A stretch of 64,000 nt of DNA from Flavobacterium covae. GTDB taxonomy: Bacteria > Bacteroidota > Bacteroidia > Flavobacteriales > Flavobacteriaceae. The position numbers and the translations under genes were made by a program. The notes beneath the pieces are model-generated. The model was not told the origin of the DNA, did not search any database, and saw nothing but the letters and a program-made list of their open reading frames with translations. The DNA lies in assembly GCA_019565575.1 (NCBI GenBank), contig CP067379.1, positions 310,001 through 374,000 on the forward strand, read 5' to 3'. This document shows positions 55,866-64,000 of this stretch, piece after piece (position 1 is the first letter of the stretch; each line of letters starts with the position of its first letter).

Positions 55866-56529
55866 GAAAAATTATTGCATTACTAACGTTTAGTATCTTA
55901 TTGTCTTGTGGCAAAAGCACGTATTATGTATATGAAAAATACAAATATGATCCAGATTTTAGAATAAACTACTTAGATAGTTATTGCGCCCTGGAAATCA
56001 CACCTAAAAAGAGGTGATTTTTAGAGGATCATCGAGTAGGTATATAATTAAAGACAAAAAAAACACTTATTTTGATGATAATAGCAGTGAATATATATAT
56101 ATATATAGCGATAAAGAAGCTACTAATATAGGTGAATATGGTATATTATTTTGTAGAAAATCTTCTGAATGTTTTTATTTTTCACCTACCGATATTCAAA
56201 TAAATACAAATGAATTTAGATTTAAATCAGTAGATATTAATGATTTCTACAATATAAAAAATTGGAATAAGCAATATGTAATGTATAGCTATGACGAAAA
56301 AAATAAAGACTCTATTATACTCTCTAAAGCAAATAGTGTAAGTAATTTTATTAAAAATGATACAGGTCTTAAATACGCTAACATCCCTTGGTTTCCACCT
56401 TATTTAGTGAAAGTAAAAAAGATAGACTATAATAAATTTAAAGAACAATGTTCAAGATTAAAATACGCACATTTTAAAGATCCTAGAAAATTTGGGGGCA
56501 AAGTATTACACGTTGATAAACCGTATTAA
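55862..56529 (+). CDS. Immunity lipoprotein I2, frame change at A5G
   Basis: Signal MRKIIALLTFSILLSC then GKSTYYVYEK. The frame change is at 56003-56008. The second part EVIFRGSSSRYIIKDKKNTY carries a distinct middle (CRKSSECFYFSPTDIQINTN, NDFYNIKNWNKQYVMYSYDE), the most variable region of the family. Conserved end KVLHVDKPY. It starts 1011 bp after I1. Confidence 0.7.
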
Positions 56530-56873
56530 CCTTAAAAAACCCTAAAAATGAAGGCGCATTAATATCCGAACAAAACCATCAGTTTTATTTGGACTCAAAT
56601 CAAGAATTGAGTGCAACACAAGCGCAAACCAAAGAGGAGTTAAAAAATAAACTTAAAGTTTTAAAAACAGAAAAAGAAACGGCTGATGGTTTAGTCGTTT
56701 ATCCCAACTGGAAAACCCAATCAGAAACCTTAGACAACTATATGGATTATTACCAAAAAGCAAATTCATCGGATATTAACCCCGATTTTGAACGCAAATC
56801 CTATACCCAAAAACAATGGCGCATCATGCAAGAAAAAGGCGTTGAAATTACCGTTTTAAAAACTATACAATAA
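56530..56873 (+). pseudogene. Orphan effector C-terminal tail 3
   Basis: Same conserved tail, ending VLKTIQ-stop (TITQ shortened to TIQ). The TAA stop and next ATG overlap by one base (TAATG) rather than ATGA, defining a second junction type shared with tail 5 and the tail at 61753. Confidence 0.8.
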
Positions 56874-57539
56874 TGAAAAGAATTATTATTTTACTCATTT
56901 TTACAGTGTTAATATCCTGTGGCAAAAGCACGTATTATGCCTTTGAAGAGTATGATTACGACCCTGATTCAGGAAAAGATTATTTATACAGTTATTGCGC
57001 CCTAGAAATCACACCTAAAAAGAGGTGATTTTTAGAGGATCATCTAGACGATATGTAATTAAAGATAAAAAAACCACTTATTTTGATGATAACAGTAGTT
57101 CATATATATATATATATAGCGATAAAGAAGCATCTTATATAAGTGAATATGATGTAGATTTTTGTCGAAGACAGTCTGATTGTTATTATTTCTCACTTGA
57201 TGATTATCAAATAAATACTAGAAAATTTAAATTTAGATTCTCTATAATTAACAATATATACAATGGTAAAAATTGGGATAAAGAATATATATCCTATATG
57301 TATAGAGATGCTAAAACGGATACCCTTTTTGCATTAAATAATAATATGATGAAGAATTTTATTAAAGAAGATATAGGTTTTAAAAAAGCGAATATCCCTT
57401 GGTTTCCCCTTATTTAGTGAAAGTAAAAAAGATAGACTATAATAAATTTAAAAGGAAATGTCGTAGGTTAAAATACGCACATTTTAAAGATCCTAGAAAA
57501 TTTGGGGGCAAAGTATTACACGTTGATAAACCGTATTAA
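56873..57539 (+). CDS. Immunity lipoprotein I3, two frame changes
   Basis: Signal MKRIIILLIFTVLISC then GKSTYYAFEEYDYDPDSG. The first frame change is at A5G near 57014-57019. The second is at about 57405, where TTTCCCCTTATT replaces TTTCCACCTTATT of the sister copies (one base shorter), stopping the frame at 57417 before the conserved end; this one is not a simple homopolymer case and may be real. Middle: CRRQSDCYYFSLDDYQINTR. Confidence 0.65.
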
Positions 57540-57887
57540 CCTTAAAAAAATCCTAAAAATGAAGGCGCATTAATATCCGAAGAAAACCATCAGTTTTATT
57601 TAGACTCAAGTCAAGAATTGAGTGCAACACAAGCGCAAACCAAAGAAGAGTTAAAAAATAAACTTAAAGTTTTAAAAACAGAAAAAGAAACGGCTGATGG
57701 TTTAGTCGTTTATCCTAACTGGAAAACCCAATCAGAAACCTTAGACAACTATATGGATTATTACCAAAAAGCAAATTCATCGGATATTAACCCCGATTTT
57801 GAACGCAAATCCTATACCCAAAAACAATGGCGCATCATGCAAGAAAAAGGCGTTGAAATTACCGTTTTAAAAACTATAACACAATGA
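57540..57887 (+). pseudogene. Orphan effector C-terminal tail 4
   Basis: Conserved tail ending VLKTITQ-stop with ATGA junction, like tails 1 and 2. Confidence 0.8.
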
Positions 57888-58551
57888 GAAAAATTATTGC
57901 ATTACTAACGTTTAGTATCTTATTGTCTTGTGGCAAAAGCACGTATTATGTATATGAAAAATACAAATATGATCCAGATTTTAGAATAAACTACTTAGAT
58001 AGTTATTGCGCCCTGGAAATCACACCTAAAAAGAGGTGATTTTTAGAGGATCATCGAGTAGGTATATAATTAAAGACAAAAAAAACACTTATTTTGATGA
58101 TAATAGCAGTGAATATATATATATATATAGCGATAAAGAAGCAACCATTATAGGCGAATATGGGATTCATTTTTGCCGAAGACAGTCTGATTGTTATTAT
58201 TTCTCACTTGATGATTATCAAATAAATACTGGAAAATTTAAATTTAGATTCTCTATAATTAACAATATATACAATGGTAAAAATTGGGATAAAGAATATA
58301 TATCCTATATGTATAGAGATGCTAAAACGGATACCCTTTTTGCATTAAATAATAATATGATGAAAAATTTTATTAAAGAAGATATAGGTTTTAAATACGC
58401 TAACATCCCTTGGTTTCCACCTTATTTAGTGAAAGTAAAAAAGATAGACTATAATAAATTTAAAGAACAATGTTCAAGATTAAAATACGCACATTTTAAA
58501 GATCCTAGAAAATTTGGGGGCAAAGTATTACACGTTGATAAACCGTATTAA
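57884..58551 (+). CDS. Immunity lipoprotein I4, mosaic, frame change at A5G
   Basis: The first ~85 residues match I2 (MRKIIALLTFSILLSC, RYIIKDKKNTYFDDNSSEY), the middle matches I3 (CRRQSDCYYFSLDDYQINTG, NNIYNGKNWDKEY) and the end matches I2 again (KFKEQCSRLKYAHFKDPRKF). This is a recombinant of its neighbours. The frame change is at 58025-58030. Confidence 0.7.
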
Positions 58552-58895
58552 CCTTAAAAAATCCTAAAAATGAAGGCGCATTAATATCCGAAGAAAAGCA
58601 TCAGTTTTATTTAGGTTCAAGTCAAGAATTGAGTGCAACACAAGCGCAAACCAAAGAAGAGTTAAAAAATAAACTTAAAGTTTTAAAAACAGAAAAAGAA
58701 ACGGCTGATGGTTTAGTCGTTTATCCTAACTGGAAAACCCAATCAGAAACCTTAGACAACTATATGGATTATTACCAAAAAGCAAATTCATCGGATATTA
58801 ACCCCGATTTTGAACGCAAATCCTATACCCAAAAACAATGGCGCATCATACAAGAAAAAGGCGTTGAAATTACCGTTTTAAAAACTATACAATAA
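58552..58895 (+). pseudogene. Orphan effector C-terminal tail 5
   Basis: Conserved tail ending VLKTIQ-stop with TAATG junction, as tail 3; one change (WRIIQEKG in place of WRIMQEKG). Confidence 0.8.
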
Positions 58896-59125
58896 TGAAA
58901 AGAATTATTATTTTACTCATTTTTACAGTGTTAATATCCTGTGGCAAAAGCACGTATTATGCCTTTGAAGAGTATGATTACGATCCAGATTATAAATATA
59001 ACTATTTATATAGTTATTGTGCTTTAGAAATCACACCTAAAAAAGAGGTGATTTTTAGAGGATCATCTAGACGATATGTAATTGAAGATAAAAAAACCAC
59101 TTATTTTGATGATAACAGTAGTTCA
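58895..59125 (+). pseudogene. Immunity lipoprotein I5, 5' part, cut by IS1182-family element
   Basis: It reads MKRIIILLIFTVLISC, GKSTYYAFEEYDYDPDYKYN and continues without a break through EITPKKEVIFRGSSRRYVIE, because this copy has six A where all others have five. It stops at DDNSSS where the IS element begins. It is the proof that the two frames of the other copies form one protein. Confidence 0.85.
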
Positions 59126-60899
59126 TGAGGCTGTCCTAAAAGGGCAGCTTTTTTTATGCCGCAAATTCACGATATTGGTGATTGCTAGTAAAATTTAATT
59201 TTTCAAAAACAATTAGAAGGCAAAATCGAGTCATATAGTTGTATGTTGAGCAAGAACGAGTTGTTTTAAAAGCTTTTTTCATTGAATCTGTAGTTGTAGC
59301 CACCATTTTTCTGAAATTATGACCAAGCGCCATTAGTAGAAACTCCATTTCTACCATTTCTAACCCAAAAAATGTAAACCGATTAAATTTATTGTTGTTT
59401 TTTAGTTGTCCGAATACTGCCTCTACTTCAACAGGTCTTTTACTTCTGTGTTTGTGTCCTTTTTTTGAGTTTAGTAATTCTTTAGCTTCGTTTTTAGGCA
59501 ATTTAGAGGGTGATTGACTTCTATTTTTCGATTCCCTTTTGCTTTGTGGCATAAACTTCTCAATGGGCATCCTTCGCATCGTTTAGCTTGATAATAAGTC
59601 ACTTCTGATTCATATCCATTGCTAGAGATTCGCTTACCTATTCCTATGTTTTCCATTTTTTGCCCCATAGGACAGATATAGAAATCGTATTGTTGATTGT
59701 AAAATAAATTTTGCACTAAAAAGGATTCTCTTTAAGTTTCTTTTTCTGCTCTGCATGAAAATAATTGTACTTTACAAAGGGCTCAATTTGCTTGTTTTTA
59801 AGCATTTGGTAATTTTCTTCACTGCCATATCCAGCATCGGCGACAACTTCTTTACTTTGTCTATTATAGTTTTCTTCAAAACTGTTTAAGTGTGACTCTA
59901 ATGTGTTGGTATCGTTGGTCGTTTGATGTATAGAAACGTGTGTAATAAATTGATTTTCAGTTGATATTTGAGGGTTGTAAGCTGGTTTGAGTTGCCCATT
60001 TCTCATATGATCTTCCTTCATTCTCATAAAAGTAGCGTCAGGGTCTGTCTTACTATAAGAGTTTCTATTTCCAAGTATTTCTAAATCCTTTTCGTATTTC
60101 TCTAATCTTGGAAGGTGTTCTTCCTGTAATTTCTGTAGTTCTTTTACCTGTTTCTTAGTCGGTTCTTTTAACTTTTTATTCAATTCTGATAGCTTTTCTT
60201 TTAATTCATCTGAATTGATTTTTTTTGGCAATGCTTCTTGGTTAAGTTCTTGGTTTTCTGATTGTATACTGTTTTCTATATCAGATAAAATAGTGTTGAT
60301 TTTTACTTCTAATTTCTCTTTGTATTTTTCAACCGAACCACGCCAAACAAAGGTGTATTTGTTGGATTTTGCTTCAATTTTAGTACCATCAATATATTGA
60401 ACATCAAGGCTTATATAACCTAGGTCGACCAATATTTTTACTACTTCTGCGAATAAAACTTTGATTTTATCTTTCAAAATTTTGCCTCTAAACTCGTTAA
60501 TGGTTCTAAACCCAGGAGTGGAATTGCCTGAGATAAACATAAAATGAATGTTCTCATTAAGTGCTTTGGCTATTTTTCGGCAAGAATAGATATTTGACAA
60601 ATAGCTATAAAACAATACTTTGATTAGCATTCTAGGATGGTAAGCAGAGCATCCACCACCGCGATAAAGCTTAACTATGTCGCTAATATCAAGTCTGTCA
60701 ACTATAGAATCGACCAGTCGAACAGGGTGGTTATCATCAATTTTATCAAAAATATTGATTGGAAAAAGTTCTGGAGAATTGCCTGTCTGGTTTTTAAATG
60801 TTACTTTAGCCATTGCTTGTTTTTTGTCACCTCTAAAATACATGTTTTAGAGTAAAACAGCAATAAAAAAGGCTGTCCTAAACTTTTTGGACAGCCTCA
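59126..60899 (-). mobile_element. IS1182-family insertion sequence
   Basis: 1774 bp with perfect 11-bp terminal inverted repeats TGAGGCTGTCC (59126-59136 and 60889-60899). It carries one DDE transposase on the minus strand. The flanks are AGTTCA on the left and CAAAG on the right, with no duplicated target. The left flank continues an I5-type gene and the right flank an I0-type gene, so an IS-mediated deletion or recombination is likely. Confidence 0.9.
59154..60813 (-). CDS. IS1182-family transposase, two frameshifts
   Basis: It starts at ATG 60813 ([20 protein letters not shown]). An N-terminal DUF772-type domain ([43 protein letters not shown]) is followed by the DDE core: [25 protein letters not shown], a Cys-rich ICPMG and [12 protein letters not shown] segment, and the Glu in [11 protein letters not shown]. 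The frame breaks at 59718-59722 and 59491-59495 (each one base short in a run of five) split it in three; corrected length about 553 residues, normal for the family. Confidence 0.88.
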
Positions 60900-61299
60900 C
60901 AAAGAAAGTTCATTTATTGATAATGAATATGTGATTTTTGTAGAACCCCTACAGTTTTTTACTTTGTTCCAGATAAGTTATATATTGATAAAAGAAAAAA
61001 GTTTGATAATGGTATGATAAATGATTTGGCACACTGGGAAAAACATAAAAACATCTTTTTTTCATCAAAACAAAAAAAAAGATACTTTAACATACTTAGA
61101 CATTCAAGATGTGAAGAATTTTATAAAAAATGATAAAGGTTTTCAAGATGCTAATATATCTTGGTTTCCACCATATCTTAAAAAAGTAAAAAAAATAGAT
61201 TACAAAAAGTTTATTGAGTATTCAAAAAAATTAGAAGGTTTAAATTTAAAAAAACCAACATCCAAAGATTTAAGTAGAAACTTTCAGGAAAAGTATTAA
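60900..61299 (+). pseudogene. Immunity lipoprotein 3' fragment (I0-type)
   Basis: It starts abruptly at the IS right end (AAGAAAGTTCATTTATTG) and is nearly identical to 53998-54397 of I0, including SWFPPYLKKVKKIDYKKF and the A9 run. It has no 5' part, so it is dead. Confidence 0.85.
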
Positions 61300-61316
61300 A
61301 ACAATTACCATATAAA

Positions 61317-61753
61317 CGAGATTATTGGACAATACTTATATACTGCCATAAAAAACTAGTGAAGAAAAACATAATAATATTTTTTTTGAAAACAACTTTA
61401 TAGGTGCCATTTTAGGTAACTCACAAACACAAGGCGCATTAATATCCGAAGAAAACCATCAGTTTTATTTAGATTCAAGTCAAGAATTGAGTGCAACACA
61501 AGCGCAAACCAAAGAGGAATTAAAAAATAAACTTAAAGTTTTAAAAACAGAAAAAGAAACGGCTGATGATTTAGTCGTTTATCCTAACTGGAAAACCCAA
61601 TCAGAAACCTTAGACAACTATATGGATTATTACCAAAAAGCAAATTCATCGGATATTAACCCCGATTTTGAACGCAAATCCTATACCCAAAAACAATGGA
61701 GCATCATACAAGAAAAAGGAGAACGTATTACGGTTTTAAAAACTATACAATAA
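61317..61753 (+). pseudogene. Orphan effector C-terminal tail 6
   Basis: Near-identical to tail 1 (54418-54854), including FFENNFIGAILGNSQTQGAL. The end differs (WSIIQEKGERITVLKTIQ) and uses the TAATG junction. With the fragment before it, this repeats the I0-tail 1 block. Confidence 0.8.
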
Positions 61754-61995
61754 TGAAAAGAATTATTATTTTACTCATTTTTACAGTCTTAATATCCTGT
61801 GGCAAAAGCACGTATTATGTATATGAAAAATACAAATATGATCCAGATTTTAGAGTAAACTATTTACATAGTTATTGCGCCCTAGAAATCACACCTAAAA
61901 AGAGGTGATTTTTAGAGGATCATCGAGTAGGTATATAATTAAAGACAAAAAAAACACTTATTTTGATGATAATAGCAGTGAATATATTTTAGTTT
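61753..61995 (+). pseudogene. Immunity lipoprotein I7, truncated
   Basis: It has MKRIIILLIFTVLISC, then the I1-type GKSTYYVYEKYKYDPDFRVN, the A5G frame change at 61894-61899, and an I2-type GSSSRYIIKDKKNTYFDDNSS. It breaks off at about 61986, where sequence shared with the Rpn elements begins (AAATCCCCATAGTGGG). End of the array. Confidence 0.8.
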
Positions 61996-62147
61996 GAAAT
62001 CCCCATAGTGGGCGGAAGTGTAAACGGTTCTTTTCAACACGGGTTTACTTCACTTTGTTTTTATTTGTTTTTTTGTGTTCAGTGATTACAATTCATTATT
62101 GGTTCTTCGAGCCCAACGAAACCTTAGCTGTTGGCGGTAGTGCCTTA
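61996..62147. repeat. Rpn-element 3' flank, copy 1
   Basis: It contains CCCCATAGTGGGCGGAA, CACGGGTTT and CTTCGAGCCCAACGAAACC, GTTGGCGGTAGTGCCTTATT. The same segments, in order, lie at 63610-63712 before the second Rpn gene. A conserved non-coding end of a mobile unit is likely. Confidence 0.7.
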
Positions 62148-63056
62148 TTATAATTTGTTTATTTCTTCTTTGGTTAAGCCTGTTGCCTGCGTAATGATTT
62201 CTACTGAAACACCTAATCTTTTTAAGGATTTAGCCGTTTCAATTTTTCCTTCAATTTTTCCTTCAATTTTTCCTTCAATTTTTCCTTCAATTTTTCCTTT
62301 TATTTCTCCTTCAATTAATCCTTCCATCTTTCCATCGTCGAAAGCAGTGTCGATAACGCCTTTTAAATCTCGGTAAACTTTAAGACTGCTCTCGTATTTG
62401 TCTAAATCTAATTGCCCGAAATTTGCCAACTCTGCTTTTTCAAAGGCTTGGGTAAATACTTCGTCTTTGAAAATTGTGGGAATATTTTGAAAATCTTCCA
62501 AGTTTTTGATGAAATATAACCATTTGTCTAAACGGGAGTTTAAGTCGGTTTCCTGTTTGTTAAAATTGGGCATTTCTAAGTAGATATAGGTCAGTTTATC
62601 GTAAAATACTTTTCCGTTTTGGTTTTTTAGTTTGATGGTATGTACTACTTCGCTTCTTTCGGGTTCTGTTTCATAATCGTCGAAGGTAAAATCTAAAACA
62701 CCTACGCAATAAACCGCTTTCAAGTTATAGTTCCATTCGCCTTTTTCGGCTTGTTCTCTAATGGGAAATGTGGAGTAATAGATGGTTCTTTCTTTGAAGT
62801 AGTTTTGCTTAGCTTTTTGGAGTTCTACGATGAATTTTTCGCCTTTTTCGTTTTCGCAATAGATGTCGTAGATGGCTTTTCTGTCGAGGTCGGTCTGCCC
62901 GAGTTGTTCGGTGTTTTTAAAAGAAAGTTCTTTGATCTGGTCATATTCTGGCAACAAGGCATTGAGGAAGTCGATAAGTAGGTTTTTACTGGCTTCTTCC
63001 CCAAATATCTTTTTAAACCCAAAATCCGTAAAGGGATTGATGTATTTTGCCTTCAT
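62148..63056 (-). CDS. Rpn family recombination-promoting nuclease / putative transposase
   Basis: 302 residues. MKAKYINPFTDFGFKKIFGE is the typical start (PDDEXK_2/Rpn group). The nuclease core has DLDRKAIYDIYCENEKGEKF and IVELQKAKQ (D...ExQK active site). The middle (KLTYIYLEMPNF, DKWLYFIKNLEDF) is family-typical. Near the C-terminus is a GKIE repeat (five GKIEGKIE-type units from a 12-bp DNA repeat at about 62239-62300), then TAKSLKRLGVSVEIITQATG. Such genes occur in many copies in Bacteroidota genomes. Rpn proteins in E. coli promote recombination; here the role is inferred. Confidence 0.9.
   Translation of the reverse strand: MKAKYINPFTDFGFKKIFGEEASKNLLIDFLNALLPEYDQIKELSFKNTEQLGQTDLDRKAIYDIYCENEKGEKFIVELQKAKQNYFKERTIYYSTFPIREQAEKGEWNYNLKAVYCVGVLDFTFDDYETEPERSEVVHTIKLKNQNGKVFYDKLTYIYLEMPNFNKQETDLNSRLDKWLYFIKNLEDFQNIPTIFKDEVFTQAFEKAELANFGQLDLDKYESSLKVYRDLKGVIDTAFDDGKMEGLIEGEIKGKIEGKIEGKIEGKIEGKIETAKSLKRLGVSVEIITQATGLTKEEINKL
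62236..62325. repeat. 12-bp coding microsatellite in the Rpn gene
   Basis: CCTTCAATTTTT is repeated five times in tandem (with CCTTTTATTTCT and CCTTCAATTAAT variants after it), coding for repeated GKIE and GLIE. The unit is a multiple of three, so copy number can change without a frameshift. The second Rpn copy (63815-63880) has CCTTCAATTAAT units instead. Confidence 0.85.
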
Positions 63057-63129
63057 GTTCTCAACTTGTTTTCTTTGTCAAATTTACAAAAAATAATCTT
63101 TGATGTTGATCTTAAATTTCGGAGGATTC

Positions 63130-63378
63130 TGGTTGAGTATATAATTAAAATAATCGTTCGTTCGAGCGTGAAGCGCATCGAGAATCAAGACTAATTTTTA
63201 TTGCTTTTGTAAGATAGTGTCTCAACATGCGGTTTGTCACTCCTACACAAGGAGGAGTTTCATAATCAATAGTATGTGATTTCTCCCTTTGGTCGAAATG
63301 ACAAGATTGCGAGCTTTTTGGGCAGTCTCAGGGTTAAAAAAATAGTATGATGAGGAAATTTCAAAGTTAGATGGTATA
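63130..63378. repeat. Dispersed MITE-like repeat, family A, right part
   Basis: It holds GAGCGTGAAGCGCATCGAGAA, the hairpin TGTCACTCCTACACAAGGAG ... GTGATTTCTCCCTTTGGTC, then GAGCTTTTTGGGCAGTCTCAGG and the right end AAGTTAGATGGTATAA. The left end is missing. Confidence 0.75.
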
Positions 63379-63538
63379 AATCAACATACGGTTTGCACTC
63401 CTACGAAGGAGGAGTCTTATAATCAATAGTATGTGATTTCTCCCTTTGGTCGAAATGACAAGATTGTGAACTTTTTGAACAGTCTCAGGGTTAAAAAAAT
63501 AGTATGATGAGGAAATTTCAAAGTTTAAATGGTATAAA
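63379..63538. repeat. Dispersed MITE-like repeat, family A, second right part in tandem
   Basis: It repeats the hairpin, the CTTTTTGAACAGTCTCAGGG block and ends AAGTTTAAATGGTATAA, the exact inverse of the left end seen at 817 and 48960. It directly follows the previous copy. Confidence 0.75.
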
Positions 63539-63609
63539 AAACCAAAATAAAATAACTTCAAAAAAAAGAGGCGTTTATGCCTCTTGTATATTCTTAAATT
63601 TTTACTTCG

Positions 63610-63712
63610 ATATTCCCATAGTGGATGGAATCTCAACGGTTCCGTCCAACATGGGTTTGATTGTTAGCTCTTCGAGCCCAACGAAACCTTAACTGTTGGC
63701 GGTAGTGCCTTA
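63610..63712. repeat. Rpn-element 3' flank, copy 2
   Basis: It matches 61996-62147 in the CCCATAGTGGATGGAA, CTTCGAGCCCAACGAAACC and GTTGGCGGTAGTGCC blocks, directly before the end of the second Rpn gene. Confidence 0.7.
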
Positions 63713-64000
63713 TTATAATTTGCTGATTTCTTCTTTGGTTAAACCTGTTGCCTGCGTAATTATTTCTACTGAAACATCTAATCTTTTTAAGGATTTAGCC
63801 GTTTCAATCTTTCCTTTTATTTCTCCTTCAATTAATCCTTCAATTAATCCTTCAATTAATCCTTCCATCTTTCCTTCGTCGAAAGCAGTGTCAATAACGC
63901 CTTTTAAATCTCGGTAAACTTTAAGGCTGCTCTCGTATTTGTCTAAATCTAATTGCCCGAAATTTGCCAATTCTGCCTTTTCAAAGGCTTGGGTAAATAC
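63713..64000 (-). CDS. Rpn family nuclease, C-terminal part (runs off the right edge)
   Basis: The last ~95 residues match the Rpn protein at 62148 almost exactly (FGQLDLDKYESSLKVYRDLK, then GVIDTAFDEGKMEG). The repeat is GLIEGLIEG-type rather than GKIE. Ends TGLTKEEISKL. The 5' part lies outside the window. Two neighbouring copies suggest local duplication or repeated insertion. Confidence 0.85.
   Translation of the reverse strand, partial: VFTQAFEKAELANFGQLDLDKYESSLKVYRDLKGVIDTAFDEGKMEGLIEGLIEGLIEGEIKGKIETAKSLKRLDVSVEIITQATGLTKEEISKL

Noticed and set aside
62131-62376. Plus-strand protein with FPSIFPSIFPS repeats
   Set aside because: Antisense shadow of the GKIE-coding 12-bp repeat in the Rpn gene.
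1-64000. tRNA, rRNA or replication origin
   Set aside because: No cloverleaf, rRNA segment, dnaA-box cluster or parS-like site was seen on reading both strands; a covariance search could still find a missed small RNA.

Overview
The window looks like chromosomal DNA of a low-GC Bacteroidota bacterium, most likely a Flavobacterium. The signs are very AT-rich intergenic DNA, many start sites preceded by the flavobacterial -7 promoter motif TAnnTTTG, no obvious Shine-Dalgarno sites, a MetH split into two genes, YaiO-like, DUF5686, DUF2490 and Rpn families, and a Bacteroidota-type (T6SSiii-like) VgrG. Species cannot be fixed from the sequence alone.

Layout. 0-1.5 kb: a partial secreted-protein gene, then decayed remnants of a beta-barrel gene and an ECF sigma factor around a dispersed repeat. 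1.5-12.2 kb: polyprenyl synthase, a lipoprotein, then the methionine block metF, metH2, metH1 (SAM-I riboswitch), hom and metX (leader-peptide attenuator). 12.4-24.7 kb: one minus-strand sulfate-assimilation run, cysH-cysD-cysN-cysE-cysK-cobA-cysJ-cysI-DUF2490-siroheme synthase/TSUP fusion, preceded by two Cys-codon leader peptides with terminators. 24.8-33 kb: an exopolysaccharide-like cluster (HEAT protein, GT2 synthase, TPR/beta-barrel exporter, DUF4838, DUF1573). 33-37.6 kb: two transsulfuration-family PLP enzymes behind a Met-codon leader, and divergent metK behind a structured leader. 37.6-48.7 kb: housekeeping genes (deoxynucleoside kinase, folA, thyA, bifunctional nuclease, etfBA, pdhB, a DUF5686 protein, ppa). 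48.7-62 kb: accessory T6SS island with vgrG, a metzincin-like metalloprotease effector and a tandem array of lipoprotein immunity genes alternating with orphan effector tails (spacing exactly 1011 bp over five consecutive genes), interrupted by an IS1182-family element. 62-64 kb: two Rpn (PD-(D/E)XK) genes and dispersed repeats.

How it works together. Sulfate is activated (CysDN), reduced (CysH, CysIJ with siroheme from CobA and the CysG-like domain) and fixed into cysteine (CysE, CysK). Hom, MetX and the PLP enzymes carry sulfur into homocysteine, MetF and MetH methylate it, and MetK makes SAM. Control appears layered: SAM-sensing RNA on metH and probably metK, and Cys/Met-codon leader peptides with intrinsic terminators on the other three transcription units.

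Two cautions. Many genes carry single-base frameshifts, nearly all at homopolymers or at CTGAAG/CTTCAG written as CTGGAAG/CTTCCAG; this looks more like a systematic consensus error than gene decay, so such genes are given as full spans with break positions. The most unusual biology is (i) DUF559-nuclease elements with GC-rich inverted repeats inserted within metH, one of them in frame, (ii) the effector-tail/immunity array, and (iii) the tandem leader-peptide attenuators.
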